From: Pseudomonadota bacterium
GTDB taxonomy: Bacteria > Chloroflexota > UBA5177 > JAJPKF01
Direction of reading: 5' to 3'
Length of the DNA stretch: 64,000 nt
NCBI GenBank assembly: GCA_021323865.1
Contig: JAJPKF010000023.1
Coordinates: 62,001-126,000 of the forward strand
Part shown: in pieces, positions 16,825 through 26,747 of the stretch
How the letters are laid out: each line of letters starts with the position of its first letter
Position numbering within the stretch: the first letter of the stretch is position 1
Program-made: the position numbers and the translations under genes
Notes under the pieces: model-generated
What the model was told of the DNA's origin: nothing
Databases searched by the model: none
What the model saw: only the letters and a program-made list of their open reading frames with translations

Positions 16825-19230
16825 TTACCCAGGCTGACTCCCAATGACGTCGGTGCCCAAACGAATCAGATCTCGGATGTCGCTCGGGCTCAGGGGCATC
16901 TGATTGACCCGTACGTCGTACTCTGACAGCGCGTCCTCCAGGGCGGATGCCATAACAGCAGCCACCGGGATGACGCCCGCCTCGCCTGCCCCCTTGATGC
17001 CGAGAGGATTCAATGTAGAAGGCGTCTCGACATGAACGGTCTCGATGTCGGGCACCTCCATCGAGGTGGGGATCAGATAATCCATGAACGTGCTCGAGAG
17101 AGGTTGGGCTTCCTCGTCGAAGACCAGGCGCTCGTAGAACGATCCGCCGATTCCCTGGGCCACCCCTCCGTGAATCTGACCTTCCACGATGGTTGGATTG
17201 ATGACCCGTCCGCAGTCGTGGACGGCGACGTAGCGCAGGATCACTGGAGAGCCGGTGTCCGCATCTACTTCCACAATTGCTCCATGAGCACCGCTCGCCC
17301 AGGTGGCCCGGTCAGGGGCGAAGTACTCACGTGCCTCCAAACCGGGAGCCTCACCGCTCTCGAGGGCCGCCCCATCGCGAGTTTTCATCAACTGCATCGC
17401 CTCAGATGCCTGGTCACCGTAGGCATAGCGGATGGGGTTGGCTACGACGGCAACGTCCCAGAGGGACAGACTGTGCTGTGGCGAGCCCTTCACACCGACC
17501 CGACCCCACTCAAGCTCGATGTCGTCAGGGCTCGCTTCGAATAGCCCCGAGGCCACCGACTGGGCCTTCTGGCGTACCACCCGGGCCGCGGCACCGATGG
17601 CATTCCCAGTCACGACCGCCGACCGACTGGCATACGTGCCTGAGCCCCAGTTCATGGCGCGGCTGTCCCCGGTGGTAATCCGGACCTCGCTCGGCTCCAC
17701 GCCCAGTTCGTCCGCAACAATCTGCGCGAATGCGGTCTCGTGACCCTGACCCTGTGTGCCCACGCAGGTGCTCACCACCACGCGCTTCGCCGTTCCATCG
17801 ATGCGCACGTGTGCGCCCTCATACGGCCCGATGCCTGTCCCCTCGACATAGGCGGCGATCCCGATACCCAGTCGACGGCCGGCGAGCCGGGCCTCAGCTT
17901 GCTCCCGCCGGAAACCCTCATAGTCAAGGGCTTCCAGCAGGCGATCCAGGCCCTCGGGATAATTGCCACTGTCGTAGCGCGTCGGCCGGCCATCTTGAAA
18001 GGTGAGACCAACGTCCCACGGAAACTCGTGAGGTTGAATGAAGTTGCGTCGCCGTATCTCCACCCGGTCGATGTCGAGGCGATCTGCCAGCCGGTCCATG
18101 AGCCGCTCCATGACGAAGCAGGCATGCGGTCTGCCAGCGCCGCGGTACGGCGTCACCGGGACCTTGTTCGTATAGACCACGGTGGCATCGCTGTGGTAGT
18201 TCGGTACCCGATACGGCCCGGGCAGCTGCGTTGCTGTGATGATGGGGACGATGATGCCGTACGGCGTGTAGGCTCCCGTGTCGTGGAGAAACCGATCGCT
18301 GACACCGAGAATGACCCCTTCATTCGTTGCCGCCAGCGACGCCCAATGAATCTGGCCCCGTTCATGGTTGGACGCAATGAGATGTTCCCGCCGATCCTCC
18401 GTCCATTTCACGGGCCGCCCGAGACGCACAGCGGCCAGCGGAACCAGCACCTCCTCCGCGTAGAACATCATGATCTTGACCCCGAAACCGCCACCAACAT
18501 CCGGCGCGACCACCCGAACTTGGTTCTCGGAAAGCCCCAAGAGCACAGCTAGGCCGTTGCGGATCGAGAGTGGCGCCTGGGTCGTGTCGTAGACCGTCAG
18601 AACCTCTTCCACCGGATCAAAGAGCGCGGTGACGGCCCGGCACTCCATGGGCTGTCCAGCACCCCGCTCCAGAACCAGACGCTCCTCAATGACATGGTCG
18701 GCCCGACGGAAGGCCTCCTCCACGTTGCCTACGGACTGGACGAGGTGAGCGGCAACGTTCTCGGGCACATCAGGATGAACGAGTGGTGCATCCGGCGCCA
18801 CCGCCGCTTCCAGGTCGACCACCGCGGGCAGCGCCTCATACTCGACCTCGATCAGGTCGCAGGCGTCCTCAGCCACATACCGATCTGCCGCCACCACGAA
18901 GGCGATGGGCTGACCGACGTACTCCACCGAATCAGTCGCCAACGGATACTGCGTGCGGCCATGTGTCAGCGAGTCGTGGGGCACGACCAAGGGAGACGGG
19001 CGGAGCGCGTCCCCGAGGTCCTCCGCGGTCCAAACTGCTTCGACACCCGGCAGAGCCCGAGCCGCAGCCGTATCAATACGAAGCAGCCGGGCATGACCGA
19101 CCGGCGAACGAAGAACCGCGGCATGGAGGGCGTTCGACGGGCTGATGTCGTCTACAAATCTGCCCTGCCCGGTCAGTAAGCGCTGATCCTCGTTCCGAGG
19201 AACTCGGTCTCCAAACCATCTCGTCGTCAC
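16825..19230 (-). CDS. Xanthine-dehydrogenase-family molybdopterin subunit (form II CoxL-like)
   Basis: 801 residues, the full length of a CoxL/XdhB-type large subunit. Substrate/Moco landmarks: RNEDQRLLTGQGRFVDDI at the N-terminus, RVVAPDVGGGFGVKIMMFYA, PVTPYRGAGRPHACFVMERL, CVGTQGQGHETAFAQI, and the base-catalyst Glu in LGIKGAGEAGVIPVAAV. The loop reads PYRGAGR instead of AYXCSFR, so it is not a true (form I) CO dehydrogenase but a general N-heterocycle or aldehyde hydroxylase. It is the last of an M-S-L trio. The genes overlap by 4 bp upstream and abut hyuA downstream, which argues for a substrate shared with the hydantoinase. Confidence 0.93.
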   Translation of the reverse strand: MTTRWFGDRVPRNEDQRLLTGQGRFVDDISPSNALHAAVLRSPVGHARLLRIDTAAARALPGVEAVWTAEDLGDALRPSPLVVPHDSLTHGRTQYPLATDSVEYVGQPIAFVVAADRYVAEDACDLIEVEYEALPAVVDLEAAVAPDAPLVHPDVPENVAAHLVQSVGNVEEAFRRADHVIEERLVLERGAGQPMECRAVTALFDPVEEVLTVYDTTQAPLSIRNGLAVLLGLSENQVRVVAPDVGGGFGVKIMMFYAEEVLVPLAAVRLGRPVKWTEDRREHLIASNHERGQIHWASLAATNEGVILGVSDRFLHDTGAYTPYGIIVPIITATQLPGPYRVPNYHSDATVVYTNKVPVTPYRGAGRPHACFVMERLMDRLADRLDIDRVEIRRRNFIQPHEFPWDVGLTFQDGRPTRYDSGNYPEGLDRLLEALDYEGFRREQAEARLAGRRLGIGIAAYVEGTGIGPYEGAHVRIDGTAKRVVVSTCVGTQGQGHETAFAQIVADELGVEPSEVRITTGDSRAMNWGSGTYASRSAVVTGNAIGAAARVVRQKAQSVASGLFEASPDDIELEWGRVGVKGSPQHSLSLWDVAVVANPIRYAYGDQASEAMQLMKTRDGAALESGEAPGLEAREYFAPDRATWASGAHGAIVEVDADTGSPVILRYVAVHDCGRVINPTIVEGQIHGGVAQGIGGSFYERLVFDEEAQPLSSTFMDYLIPTSMEVPDIETVHVETPSTLNPLGIKGAGEAGVIPVAAVMASALEDALSEYDVRVNQMPLSPSDIRDLIRLGTDVIGSQPG

Positions 19231-19709
19231 GGGCTATTCCTTGACAGAGCAACGTACGACTGCACTGCGCGGATGATGTTGACGTAGCCGGTGCAACGGC
19301 ACAGATTACCCGACACAGCCTCCCGTATCTCAGATGCGCTGGGCCGGGGATTCTCTCGCAAGAAGGGAATCAGCGTCATCAAGAAACCTGCTGTGCAGAA
19401 TCCGCACTGGAGCGCATGTTCTTGCCGAAAAGCCGCTTGCAGCGGGTGCAGGCTGCCCTCTCTCGTCAGACTCTCAACGGTGGTGACCTCGGCTCCGTCG
19501 GCTTGAACGGCGAATAGCAAACAGGACCGGACGGCATCCCCGTTGAGAAGGACAGTACAACAGCCGCACACTCCGTGTTCGCAACCCACGTGAGTCCCGG
19601 TAAGACCAACGGTGTACCTCAAGAAGTCGGACAGCAGCATCCGGGTGGGAACTTCTGCCGTTTGCGGCTGCTCGTTTATCGCGACCTGTATGCAACGGAT
19701 TTCTGTCAC
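19227..19709 (-). CDS. Xanthine-dehydrogenase-type small (2x[2Fe-2S]) subunit
   Basis: 160 residues, the usual size. The plant-ferredoxin-type cluster is bound by CEHGVCGCCTVLLNG, and the second, helical-domain cluster by CGFCTAGFLM and GNLCRCTGYVNIIRAV. All eight expected cysteines are visible. It carries electrons from the Mo site to the FAD subunit. It overlaps the genes on both sides by 4 bp, so the three subunits should be made in equal amounts. Confidence 0.95.
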   Translation of the reverse strand: MTEIRCIQVAINEQPQTAEVPTRMLLSDFLRYTVGLTGTHVGCEHGVCGCCTVLLNGDAVRSCLLFAVQADGAEVTTVESLTREGSLHPLQAAFRQEHALQCGFCTAGFLMTLIPFLRENPRPSASEIREAVSGNLCRCTGYVNIIRAVQSYVALSRNSP

Positions 19710-20581
19710 CCCGCGGCACCGGTTCGAGCCCTGACCACCGCCCGACCGAGCCCGCGGTAAACCATCGTCCTGACCAGCTCTCGACGATATTCCGCTGTCC
19801 CATGGATATCCGTAACCGGCTCGCAGTCGTGAGAGGCGGCGAGTGCGGCCTCGACGAAGAGCTCATTCGTGGGCTCCTCGTCCACGAGCCTCTCTTCGGC
19901 TCTGGTCGCGCGGAGCGGAGTCGGCCCAACGCCTCCGAGCGCAACACGTGCTCGACGGATTCGCCCGGCTTCGATGGTGACGACTACTGCGATGGCCGCG
20001 ACAGCGAAGTCTCCATGCCGGCGAGCGACCTCGAGAAATGCCGATCCGGAGCCGGGCGGAACCGGAGGCAGAGACGCTTCGGTTGCTATTTCCTCCGGGT
20101 CAAGAGCAGTGGTCATGATGTGGACGAAGAAATCCCCGGCGGAAACCCGGCGTGACCCACTGGTTCGTCGCAGGTGCAGCTCGCCATCCAATGCCAGAAA
20201 CACAAGTGGCATCTCTGCGGCCGGATCCGCGTGCGCAAGACTTCCGACAAGCGTGCCTCGATTTCTGATCTGACGGTGCCCGACCCAAGCTATGGCCTCC
20301 GTAACGAGGGGAGCGACATCACGGACTGCAGCATCCCGCTCGACCATCGCCTGGCGCGCTAGCGCACCCACCCTTAGGCCGTTGTCCGTCGTAACGAAAT
20401 CCAGGTCCGGGAGCCGGTTGATGTCGACGATCACATCGGGAGCGGCCAGCCGCATGTTGAGCAGGGGCACAAGACTCTGGCCCCCCGCGAGAATCTTGGC
20501 TGCATCGCCATGGACAGCCAGCAACCCGAGGGCCTCATCGAGTGTATGAGGATCGTAATAGGTGAACGGAGCCGGCTTCAT
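19706..20581 (-). CDS. Xanthine-dehydrogenase-type FAD-binding (medium) subunit
   Basis: 291 residues. FAD-contact motifs of the CoxM/vanillyl-alcohol-oxidase-like fold: ILAGGQSLVPLLNMRLA in the N-terminal third and NRGTLVGSLAHADPAAEMP in the middle. The C-terminal CoxM helical domain follows (LGGVGPTPLRATRAEE, YRRELVRTMVYRGL). It passes electrons from the FeS subunit to the final acceptor. It starts the M-S-L trio, about 96 bp after the carAB stop codon. Confidence 0.94.
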   Translation of the reverse strand: MKPAPFTYYDPHTLDEALGLLAVHGDAAKILAGGQSLVPLLNMRLAAPDVIVDINRLPDLDFVTTDNGLRVGALARQAMVERDAAVRDVAPLVTEAIAWVGHRQIRNRGTLVGSLAHADPAAEMPLVFLALDGELHLRRTSGSRRVSAGDFFVHIMTTALDPEEIATEASLPPVPPGSGSAFLEVARRHGDFAVAAIAVVVTIEAGRIRRARVALGGVGPTPLRATRAEERLVDEEPTNELFVEAALAASHDCEPVTDIHGTAEYRRELVRTMVYRGLGRAVVRARTGAAG

Positions 20582-20677
20582 GCATCAGCCCTGGGGCTTC
20601 AAAGTCGGAACAGCGGCGAACCTGGTCGCGAGGCGAGCGATTGTATACCGGCGCCCAGCTTGCCCAATGGCCATGTC

Positions 20678-23600
20678 TCACTCCGTCCGCGAAGCGGCGG
20701 CTTCGGGACGCACCAGTCCTTCTCGGTACTCCTTCAATGGCGCGACGTGAAAGCTCTCCTCCCGTGAATGCCTGGCAATGACATCCGCGAGTGCCGATGC
20801 CGTGTCCAGTGACGTACAGCATGGTATCCGATGGCGTTCCGCCGCGGTTCGAATCAAGAAGCCGTCACGAAGACTACCGGTGTCGGGCTTCGCCGCCGTG
20901 GCCCCTGAAGCCCTCGAAACCGTATTGACAACCAGGCTGACCAGGCCATCGTCGATGACGTCGAGCACGCTCGGCCGGCTCTGGTTGATTCGGCCGACGA
21001 CGAGGGCCTCGATACCCTGTGCCGCCAGGAGGGAAGCGGTCCCACTGGTTGCATAAAGCAGGAAGCCGATCTCCTTCAGCCGACGCAGGATGGGCAACGC
21101 CTCCTGCTTATCCGCGTCCGCAATGCTGCACAGAGCGCCGCCTCCCGTGGGCACACCACCGAGCGCGGCGAGGAACGCCTTCTCAATGGCCGCATCGAGT
21201 CTGGTGTCCGCCCCCATCACTTCACCGGTAGACTTCATCTCCGGTCCGAGCGCCATGTCCATCGGTTGCAGCTTGGACATCGAGAACACCGGCGCCTTGA
21301 TGGCCACAACCGGACGCGGGGCCTCCAATCCGGACGTCCACCCGAGTGACTTAAGGCTCTCGCCGCAGCTGACCCGCGTCGCAAGCTCGACCATGGGGAC
21401 CCCGGTAACCTTGCTGATGAAGGGAACGGTTCGAGAGGACCGAGGATTCACTTCGATTACGTGCGAGCGATCGTCGCTCACGACGAACTGCAGGTTGCAC
21501 AACCCTTTCACGCCCAGGCGCCGGGCAATCAGCGTCGTCTGATCGACGATTCGGCGCCGCACGGCGTCGTCAAGATGCAGTGCAGGGTACACCGCCATGG
21601 AGTCACCGCTGTGCACGCCGGCCCGCTCCACGTGCTCCATGAGTCCGGGTATGAGCACAGTCTCTCCATCGGCGACGACATCGACGTCGACTTCGCGACC
21701 AAGGAGATACTTGTCGACGAGCACGCTGCCACGCGCCGCTCCCGCTTCACGCGGTAGGGCGGCTAGCGCCCCCGTCATGTAGGACTCAAGCTGGGGCGCG
21801 TCGTACACGATCTCCATCCCGCGGCCTCCAAGCACGAAGGACGGGCGGACCAGGACTGGATAGCCGATCCCGTCGGCGATGTCGATGGCCTCCTCAAGAG
21901 AGCTGGTGGCCTTGCCCCCGGGCCTCCACACGCCAAGCTCTGCCATCAGCCGGTCAAAGAGGTCGCGGTCCTCGGCCAGCTCGATGCTCTCAATCGAGGT
22001 TCCCAGGATCGTGTACCCCCGGCCCTCGAGAGCAGCTGCCAGATTGATCGCCGTCTGACCGCCAAATTGGACGAGCGCTCCCGACACACTATCCGGATGC
22101 TGTCCGGATTCGACTTCCAAGACCGAGGAAACAGCTTCGACGTCGAGGGGTTCGAAATACAGGCGGGTGCTGCAGTCGAAGTCAGTGCTGACCGTCTCTG
22201 GATTGCTGTTGATCATAACCGCGGAGTGTCCACTCTTGCGCAAGGCGCCGGCCGCCTGGACGCTGCAGTAATCGAACTCGATCCCTTGACCGATTCGAAT
22301 TGGCCCGCTGCCCAGCACTACGACACTTCCATCCGCCTCCGGCGTCTCGGACTCGGACTCGAAGCAGGAATAGTAGTACGGCGTCACCGCCTCGAATTCC
22401 GCCGCACACGTGTCGACCGACTTGTAGGTGGGTCGGATATTGGCACGGCTGCGGTAGGTCCAAGTTGTGTTTGGCGGAAGTGACAGTATGCGGTCGATCG
22501 CCTCATCGGCGAGCCCACAGCGCTTTGCCCGGCGCACGACCTCCGGCTGCAGGCCATTGATCTGAAGGTGCTCTTCGGCTCGAACCACCCGCTGCAGACG
22601 GTGCAAGAACCAGGCACCAATGTCACTCTCTTCGGCCATAGCCTCGGGACTCTCCCCACGTCTCAGACCCGCCGTGAGCGCTTCCAGTCTCCGGTCGTTC
22701 GCCACACGGACCAACACGGGTGCATCCGAGGCACTCGCGTCTTCAGCCGGCTTCTCCAACGATCGGTGAGCCTTCATCACGGCCGCCTCGAAGGTCCGCT
22801 CGATGGCCATTGCCTCGCCCGTGGACTTCATCTGCGTCCCCAAACGGCGGTCGGCAGCGCCAAACTTATCGAACGGCCATCGGGGAATCTTGACCACGCA
22901 GTAGTCCAAGGCCGGTTCAAATGCGGCGGTGGTCTTGCCGGTAATGGAGTTCGGTATCTCCTCGAGCCTGCGCCCGAGAGCGACCTTGGCCGCCACACGC
23001 GCGATGGGATATCCCGTAGCCTTGCTGGCCAGCGCGGAGGAGCGGGACACTCGCGGGTTGACCTCAATGACGAAATACTCGTGTGATGCCGGAGCCAACG
23101 CGAATTGCACGTTGCAGCCGCCCTCGATACGCAAGCTCTCGATGATCCGAAGCGCGGCCGTCCGCAACTGCTGGTGCTCACGGTCGGTGAGCGTCTGACT
23201 CGGGGCCACGACGATTGAATCCCCGGTGTGAACACCCATGGGATCGACGTTCTCCATGTTGCAGATGGTCACCGCCGTGCCGGCGCCATCACGGACGACT
23301 TCGTACTCGATCTCGCGCCAACCGGCGAGTGATCGTTCAACGAGGACCTGGTTGATTGGCGATGCCGCCAGCCCGGACGCCACAACCTCCAGAAACCGCT
23401 CGAGGGTTTCGCAGAGCCCCCCGCCCGTTCCGCCCAATGTGAAGGCAGGACGGACCACCAAGGGCAGTCCCGTGACATCGGCGAACTCGCGCGCCTCAAT
23501 CAGAGAGCTCACTGATCGCGACTCGGGCACCGGTTCGCCAATGGAGCGCAGCAGGGTCTTGAATCGCTCTCGGTCTTCTGCCGTGCGAATGGCATCCAGC

Positions 23601-25219
23601 GAGGTGCTCAGCACGCGCACGCCATACCGATCAAGGATGCCCAGCTCGTCGAGTGAAACCGCCAGATTGAGCCCCGTCTGTCCACCGAGCGTTGCCAGGA
23701 GCCCCTCCGGCCGCTCCCTCGAAATCACCCGCTCCAGGACCTGGGGTGTCAACGGCTCGATGTATACCGCGTCAGCCGATGCGTCGTCGGTCATGATGGT
23801 GGCCGGATTGCTGTTGACCAACACGACCCGAACGCCTTCCTCGCGCAGTGCCCGACATGCTTGAGTGCCGGCATAGTCGAACTCGGCTGCCTGCCCAATG
23901 ACAATCGGCCCGCTGCCCAACATGAGTACCGACCGCGGGGCATGGCTCCCGCTTCTCGTCGAAGGCGGGAGCAACCTGACCTCCGTCGACGAGGCCGCGG
24001 GTCTCCCGTTTCCCTCTACGGACGGCATAGATTCTTCCGCTCTCCCGGGCAACCGCCCGGCACTGCGGCGACATAGGACGAGAAACTCGTCAAAGACCGA
24101 GGAGCGGTCCTGAGGACCGGGTGCGCCTTCGGGATGATATTGAACGGTCAGCGCGGGCAGGGTGGCATGGCGGAGTCCTTCGACACTGCCGTCGTTGAGG
24201 TTTCTCTCGCTGACGTACCAGCCGGTTGATAGAGGAACCGACGCTTCGTCGACCTGAAACTCGTGGTTCTGTGCCGTGATCCATACGCGGCCGGTGCGCT
24301 CTTCTCTGACGGAGTGGTTGGCCCCATGATGACCAAAGGGCAGCCGGGAGGTCGTTGCTCCAATTGCTCGAGCGATAACCTGATGCCCCAGGCAGATGCC
24401 CAGGAGGGGAATCGCGCGCTCAAGAACCCCCCGGGCCAGATTGGCCTGCTGCTCGAGCTGAGCCGGATCACCGGGGCCGTTGGAGATGACGATGCCGTCG
24501 GGCCGGCGGTCGAGGATCTCTTGAAGCGAGGCATTGTGTCGCACCGTGATCACTTCGACGCCCCGGCTGGCCAGCGCTCTCAGCTGGTTTCGTTTGATTC
24601 CCAGGTCGAGACACACCACCCGAAGCCGTCCCTTGCACCGTTGGGTACCGTCCAGCCCTTCCTCCCGACTGGCCAGCTCGGAGGGCAACGGCTGAACCCA
24701 CCGGTTCCAGAGGTCGCGCTGAGACACCTGAGCGACCAGGTCTTGTTCGGATAGTCCCGGCAGCTGCCGGCAGAGCTCAACCTGCGCAGCCTCAGAGATG
24801 ACCTCGGAACTGGCGAGAACGGCACGAACGGATCCCGTGCTCCGGATCTGGCGCGTGATTGACCGAGTGTCCACATCGGTAAGGCCGGGCACTCCGTGAT
24901 GCCGCAGCTCGGCGTCCAGGGTCCTCTCGGCCAGCGGATGACCAGCGACGTCCGACAGGTCCCGAACGACAAACGCCCGACAGTGAATCCGGTCCGACTC
25001 CATATACGAGGCACGACACCCGTAGTTGCCGATCATCGGGTAGGTCATGACCACGATCTGACCCGCGTATGACGGGTCGGTCATAACCTCCTGATAGCCG
25101 GTCATACAGGTGTTGAAGACCACCTCGCCCCAGGCGTGACGGCCATCCAATGGAGCGCCGAAGAGGAGGCCCTCGAATGAGGCTCCCGTTTCAAAGCAGA
25201 GCCGACCGGCTAGAGCCAT
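20678..25219 (-). CDS. carAB: Single-chain carbamoyl-phosphate synthetase (CarA-CarB fusion)
   Basis: 1513 residues in one uninterrupted frame. Residues 1-380 are the glutaminase subunit: FNTCMTGYQEVMTDPSYAGQ, class-I amidotransferase nucleophile C276 in LLGICLGHQ, and H362/E364 in YHPEG. Residues about 381-425 form a Ser/Arg/Gly-rich linker. From about 428 the large subunit starts (LMLGSGPIVIGQAAEFDYAG), with two ATP-grasp halves and the second-half start VVLGSGPIRIGQGIEFDYCS. The last 130 residues are an MGS-like allosteric domain (LIRTAAERHRIPCCTSLDTA). All catalytic landmarks seem intact. Bacteria usually have separate carA and carB, and fusion is the eukaryotic pattern. An ATG at 24028 (residue 398, GGAAGA just upstream) could also give a free CarB. 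Neighbours are the AllFGH-like genes upstream and the molybdenum hydroxylase downstream. Confidence 0.95.
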   Translation of the reverse strand: MALAGRLCFETGASFEGLLFGAPLDGRHAWGEVVFNTCMTGYQEVMTDPSYAGQIVVMTYPMIGNYGCRASYMESDRIHCRAFVVRDLSDVAGHPLAERTLDAELRHHGVPGLTDVDTRSITRQIRSTGSVRAVLASSEVISEAAQVELCRQLPGLSEQDLVAQVSQRDLWNRWVQPLPSELASREEGLDGTQRCKGRLRVVCLDLGIKRNQLRALASRGVEVITVRHNASLQEILDRRPDGIVISNGPGDPAQLEQQANLARGVLERAIPLLGICLGHQVIARAIGATTSRLPFGHHGANHSVREERTGRVWITAQNHEFQVDEASVPLSTGWYVSERNLNDGSVEGLRHATLPALTVQYHPEGAPGPQDRSSVFDEFLVLCRRSAGRLPGRAEESMPSVEGNGRPAASSTEVRLLPPSTRSGSHAPRSVLMLGSGPIVIGQAAEFDYAGTQACRALREEGVRVVLVNSNPATIMTDDASADAVYIEPLTPQVLERVISRERPEGLLATLGGQTGLNLAVSLDELGILDRYGVRVLSTSLDAIRTAEDRERFKTLLRSIGEPVPESRSVSSLIEAREFADVTGLPLVVRPAFTLGGTGGGLCETLERFLEVVASGLAASPINQVLVERSLAGWREIEYEVVRDGAGTAVTICNMENVDPMGVHTGDSIVVAPSQTLTDREHQQLRTAALRIIESLRIEGGCNVQFALAPASHEYFVIEVNPRVSRSSALASKATGYPIARVAAKVALGRRLEEIPNSITGKTTAAFEPALDYCVVKIPRWPFDKFGAADRRLGTQMKSTGEAMAIERTFEAAVMKAHRSLEKPAEDASASDAPVLVRVANDRRLEALTAGLRRGESPEAMAEESDIGAWFLHRLQRVVRAEEHLQINGLQPEVVRRAKRCGLADEAIDRILSLPPNTTWTYRSRANIRPTYKSVDTCAAEFEAVTPYYYSCFESESETPEADGSVVVLGSGPIRIGQGIEFDYCSVQAAGALRKSGHSAVMINSNPETVSTDFDCSTRLYFEPLDVEAVSSVLEVESGQHPDSVSGALVQFGGQTAINLAAALEGRGYTILGTSIESIELAEDRDLFDRLMAELGVWRPGGKATSSLEEAIDIADGIGYPVLVRPSFVLGGRGMEIVYDAPQLESYMTGALAALPREAGAARGSVLVDKYLLGREVDVDVVADGETVLIPGLMEHVERAGVHSGDSMAVYPALHLDDAVRRRIVDQTTLIARRLGVKGLCNLQFVVSDDRSHVIEVNPRSSRTVPFISKVTGVPMVELATRVSCGESLKSLGWTSGLEAPRPVVAIKAPVFSMSKLQPMDMALGPEMKSTGEVMGADTRLDAAIEKAFLAALGGVPTGGGALCSIADADKQEALPILRRLKEIGFLLYATSGTASLLAAQGIEALVVGRINQSRPSVLDVIDDGLVSLVVNTVSRASGATAAKPDTGSLRDGFLIRTAAERHRIPCCTSLDTASALADVIARHSREESFHVAPLKEYREGLVRPEAAASRTE

Positions 25220-25328
25220 CCTCCCCCAGAGCAGCGTCCTCTGGCAATTCTAGGTGCCATTGCGAGGCCCGTCGAGCGGGCGAAACGTCCCGCGGGCCGG
25301 CGGTTCGGTATTTGCTGGATTGCGGCGG

Positions 25329-26747
25329 CTATCCAGTCGTGCCGGCGCTCGCCATTTCTGCCAACGCCTCGAACGCCTGCTCAAAAGGTTCGATTGGTAC
25401 CCGGACGATGCCGGCTCCAATCTGCCCAATGCCGGCCTTCTTGTGGGCGATTCCCGTATCGAGCACTGGCGCAATCCCGGTACGGCAAACCAGTGCGGCA
25501 TCGATGCCTACCGGGACGCCGACGAAACCGAGGGCCGGGATCTGGTACGTCGGGTGGCGGGCGAGGGTAAGCTCCGCCATCTCCTCCGTGGTCCGGCGAC
25601 CGAGATCGACCGAGCCTCCGACGAACTCGACGATAGCCGGAGCAGCCGCCAGCGCGAATGCTCCCAAACCGGCTGTTTCCGTGATGGCGCTGTCGCCAAG
25701 GTCCGGGTTGGCATCCTCGGGCCCATAACCCGGAAAAAAGAGCCCCTCGACCGCAGGCGCCGGTGCGGTGAACCAACTACGAGAGAGGCCGGAGAGCCAG
25801 ATCCCGAACTCAGTGCCGTTACGTGCCATGGCCGTGACCAGCGACGAACCGGGGATACCGGCAGCCGCATCCATACATGCTTTACACGCGGCCATAGCGA
25901 GATTCAGAAAGAAGACGTCGGTGGCCGCCAGATATTGAAACAGCGCCGCAGCCTCGTCTGCATCTCTGCCCAGCGTCTCTGTCGCCTGACAAACGTCGCC
26001 TGCAATCTGACGTGTGAAGAGTGATGTTGCCGCCTTGTTGCGGTTGTGCAGCTCGTCGCCCATGTGCAGGGCCTGAGCAATGATGGCCGTGAGATCGATC
26101 CCTTCCGCGTGCCGGAGCGCCTCCCCCAATAAGGGGGCCGCGGCTTCGCACAACCAGCGCAGGTGAGCGAGGACCGAATCATCATTGGCCCCGTACCGAA
26201 GCACCTTGCCCAGGCCCTCGTTTAGGGTGCTGTAACTTCGGTTGCCGAAGGTCACGTTCTCGACCACCATGACCGGCATCGATGGGGAAATGATGCCCGC
26301 CATTGGGCCTACAGCGTCACGCTCGTGACACGGAGCCAGCTCTATCTCGCCTCGGGCAAGCATCCTGGCGGCCCCATCCCGATCCAATGCCCAGCCTTCA
26401 AGCATCACGGCCCCAATCAACGCTCCCTGCAGCGGCCCGGAGGCTGACATCCAGTCGATTGGAGGACCAGCGTGGAGCAGTGTGCCCCGTTCAAGGCCCG
26501 GCACGACGTCGCCCGCCGAGCGAACATCGATTACTCGGCAACGAGAGCGCACAACCCGATCAATGGCCTGCTGATTGGCCGCCACGCGATGTGCTTCCAG
26601 GCCAGGAGTCATGCGGAACGCCTTGAGGGCGTCCAGTGCTCGAGGTGGCCGCCAATCGACCTCGATACAGGTCACGCCCTGATCCTGCAGGGGAGTGGCC
26701 ATCTCCTCAGGACCGACGACGGCGATCGGCTCAACAGCCGGGTTCAC
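25329..26747 (-). CDS. DUF1116 protein, AllG/YlbE family (oxamate carbamoyltransferase subunit candidate)
   Basis: 472 residues of the YlbE/DUF1116 family. Recognisable parts: the N-terminal region with WRPPRALDALKAF, the alpha-helical stretch EALRHAEGIDLTAIIAQALH followed by MGDELHNRNKAATSLFTRQI, and the Gly-rich end with TGIAHKKAGIGQIGAGIVRV. In E. coli the homologue, together with FdrA and YlbF, has been assigned to oxamate carbamoyltransferase, which splits oxalurate with phosphate into oxamate and carbamoyl phosphate. The GTG start overlaps the fdrA stop by 4 bp. About 110 bp separate it from carAB. The precise substrate in this organism is unknown. Confidence 0.85.
   Translation of the reverse strand: MNPAVEPIAVVGPEEMATPLQDQGVTCIEVDWRPPRALDALKAFRMTPGLEAHRVAANQQAIDRVVRSRCRVIDVRSAGDVVPGLERGTLLHAGPPIDWMSASGPLQGALIGAVMLEGWALDRDGAARMLARGEIELAPCHERDAVGPMAGIISPSMPVMVVENVTFGNRSYSTLNEGLGKVLRYGANDDSVLAHLRWLCEAAAPLLGEALRHAEGIDLTAIIAQALHMGDELHNRNKAATSLFTRQIAGDVCQATETLGRDADEAAALFQYLAATDVFFLNLAMAACKACMDAAAGIPGSSLVTAMARNGTEFGIWLSGLSRSWFTAPAPAVEGLFFPGYGPEDANPDLGDSAITETAGLGAFALAAAPAIVEFVGGSVDLGRRTTEEMAELTLARHPTYQIPALGFVGVPVGIDAALVCRTGIAPVLDTGIAHKKAGIGQIGAGIVRVPIEPFEQAFEALAEMASAGTTG

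Noticed and set aside
16825-20581. Carbon monoxide dehydrogenase (CoxMSL)
   Set aside because: The large subunit has PYRGAGR and not the AYXCSFR loop of form I CO dehydrogenase, so only the general xanthine-dehydrogenase family is supported.
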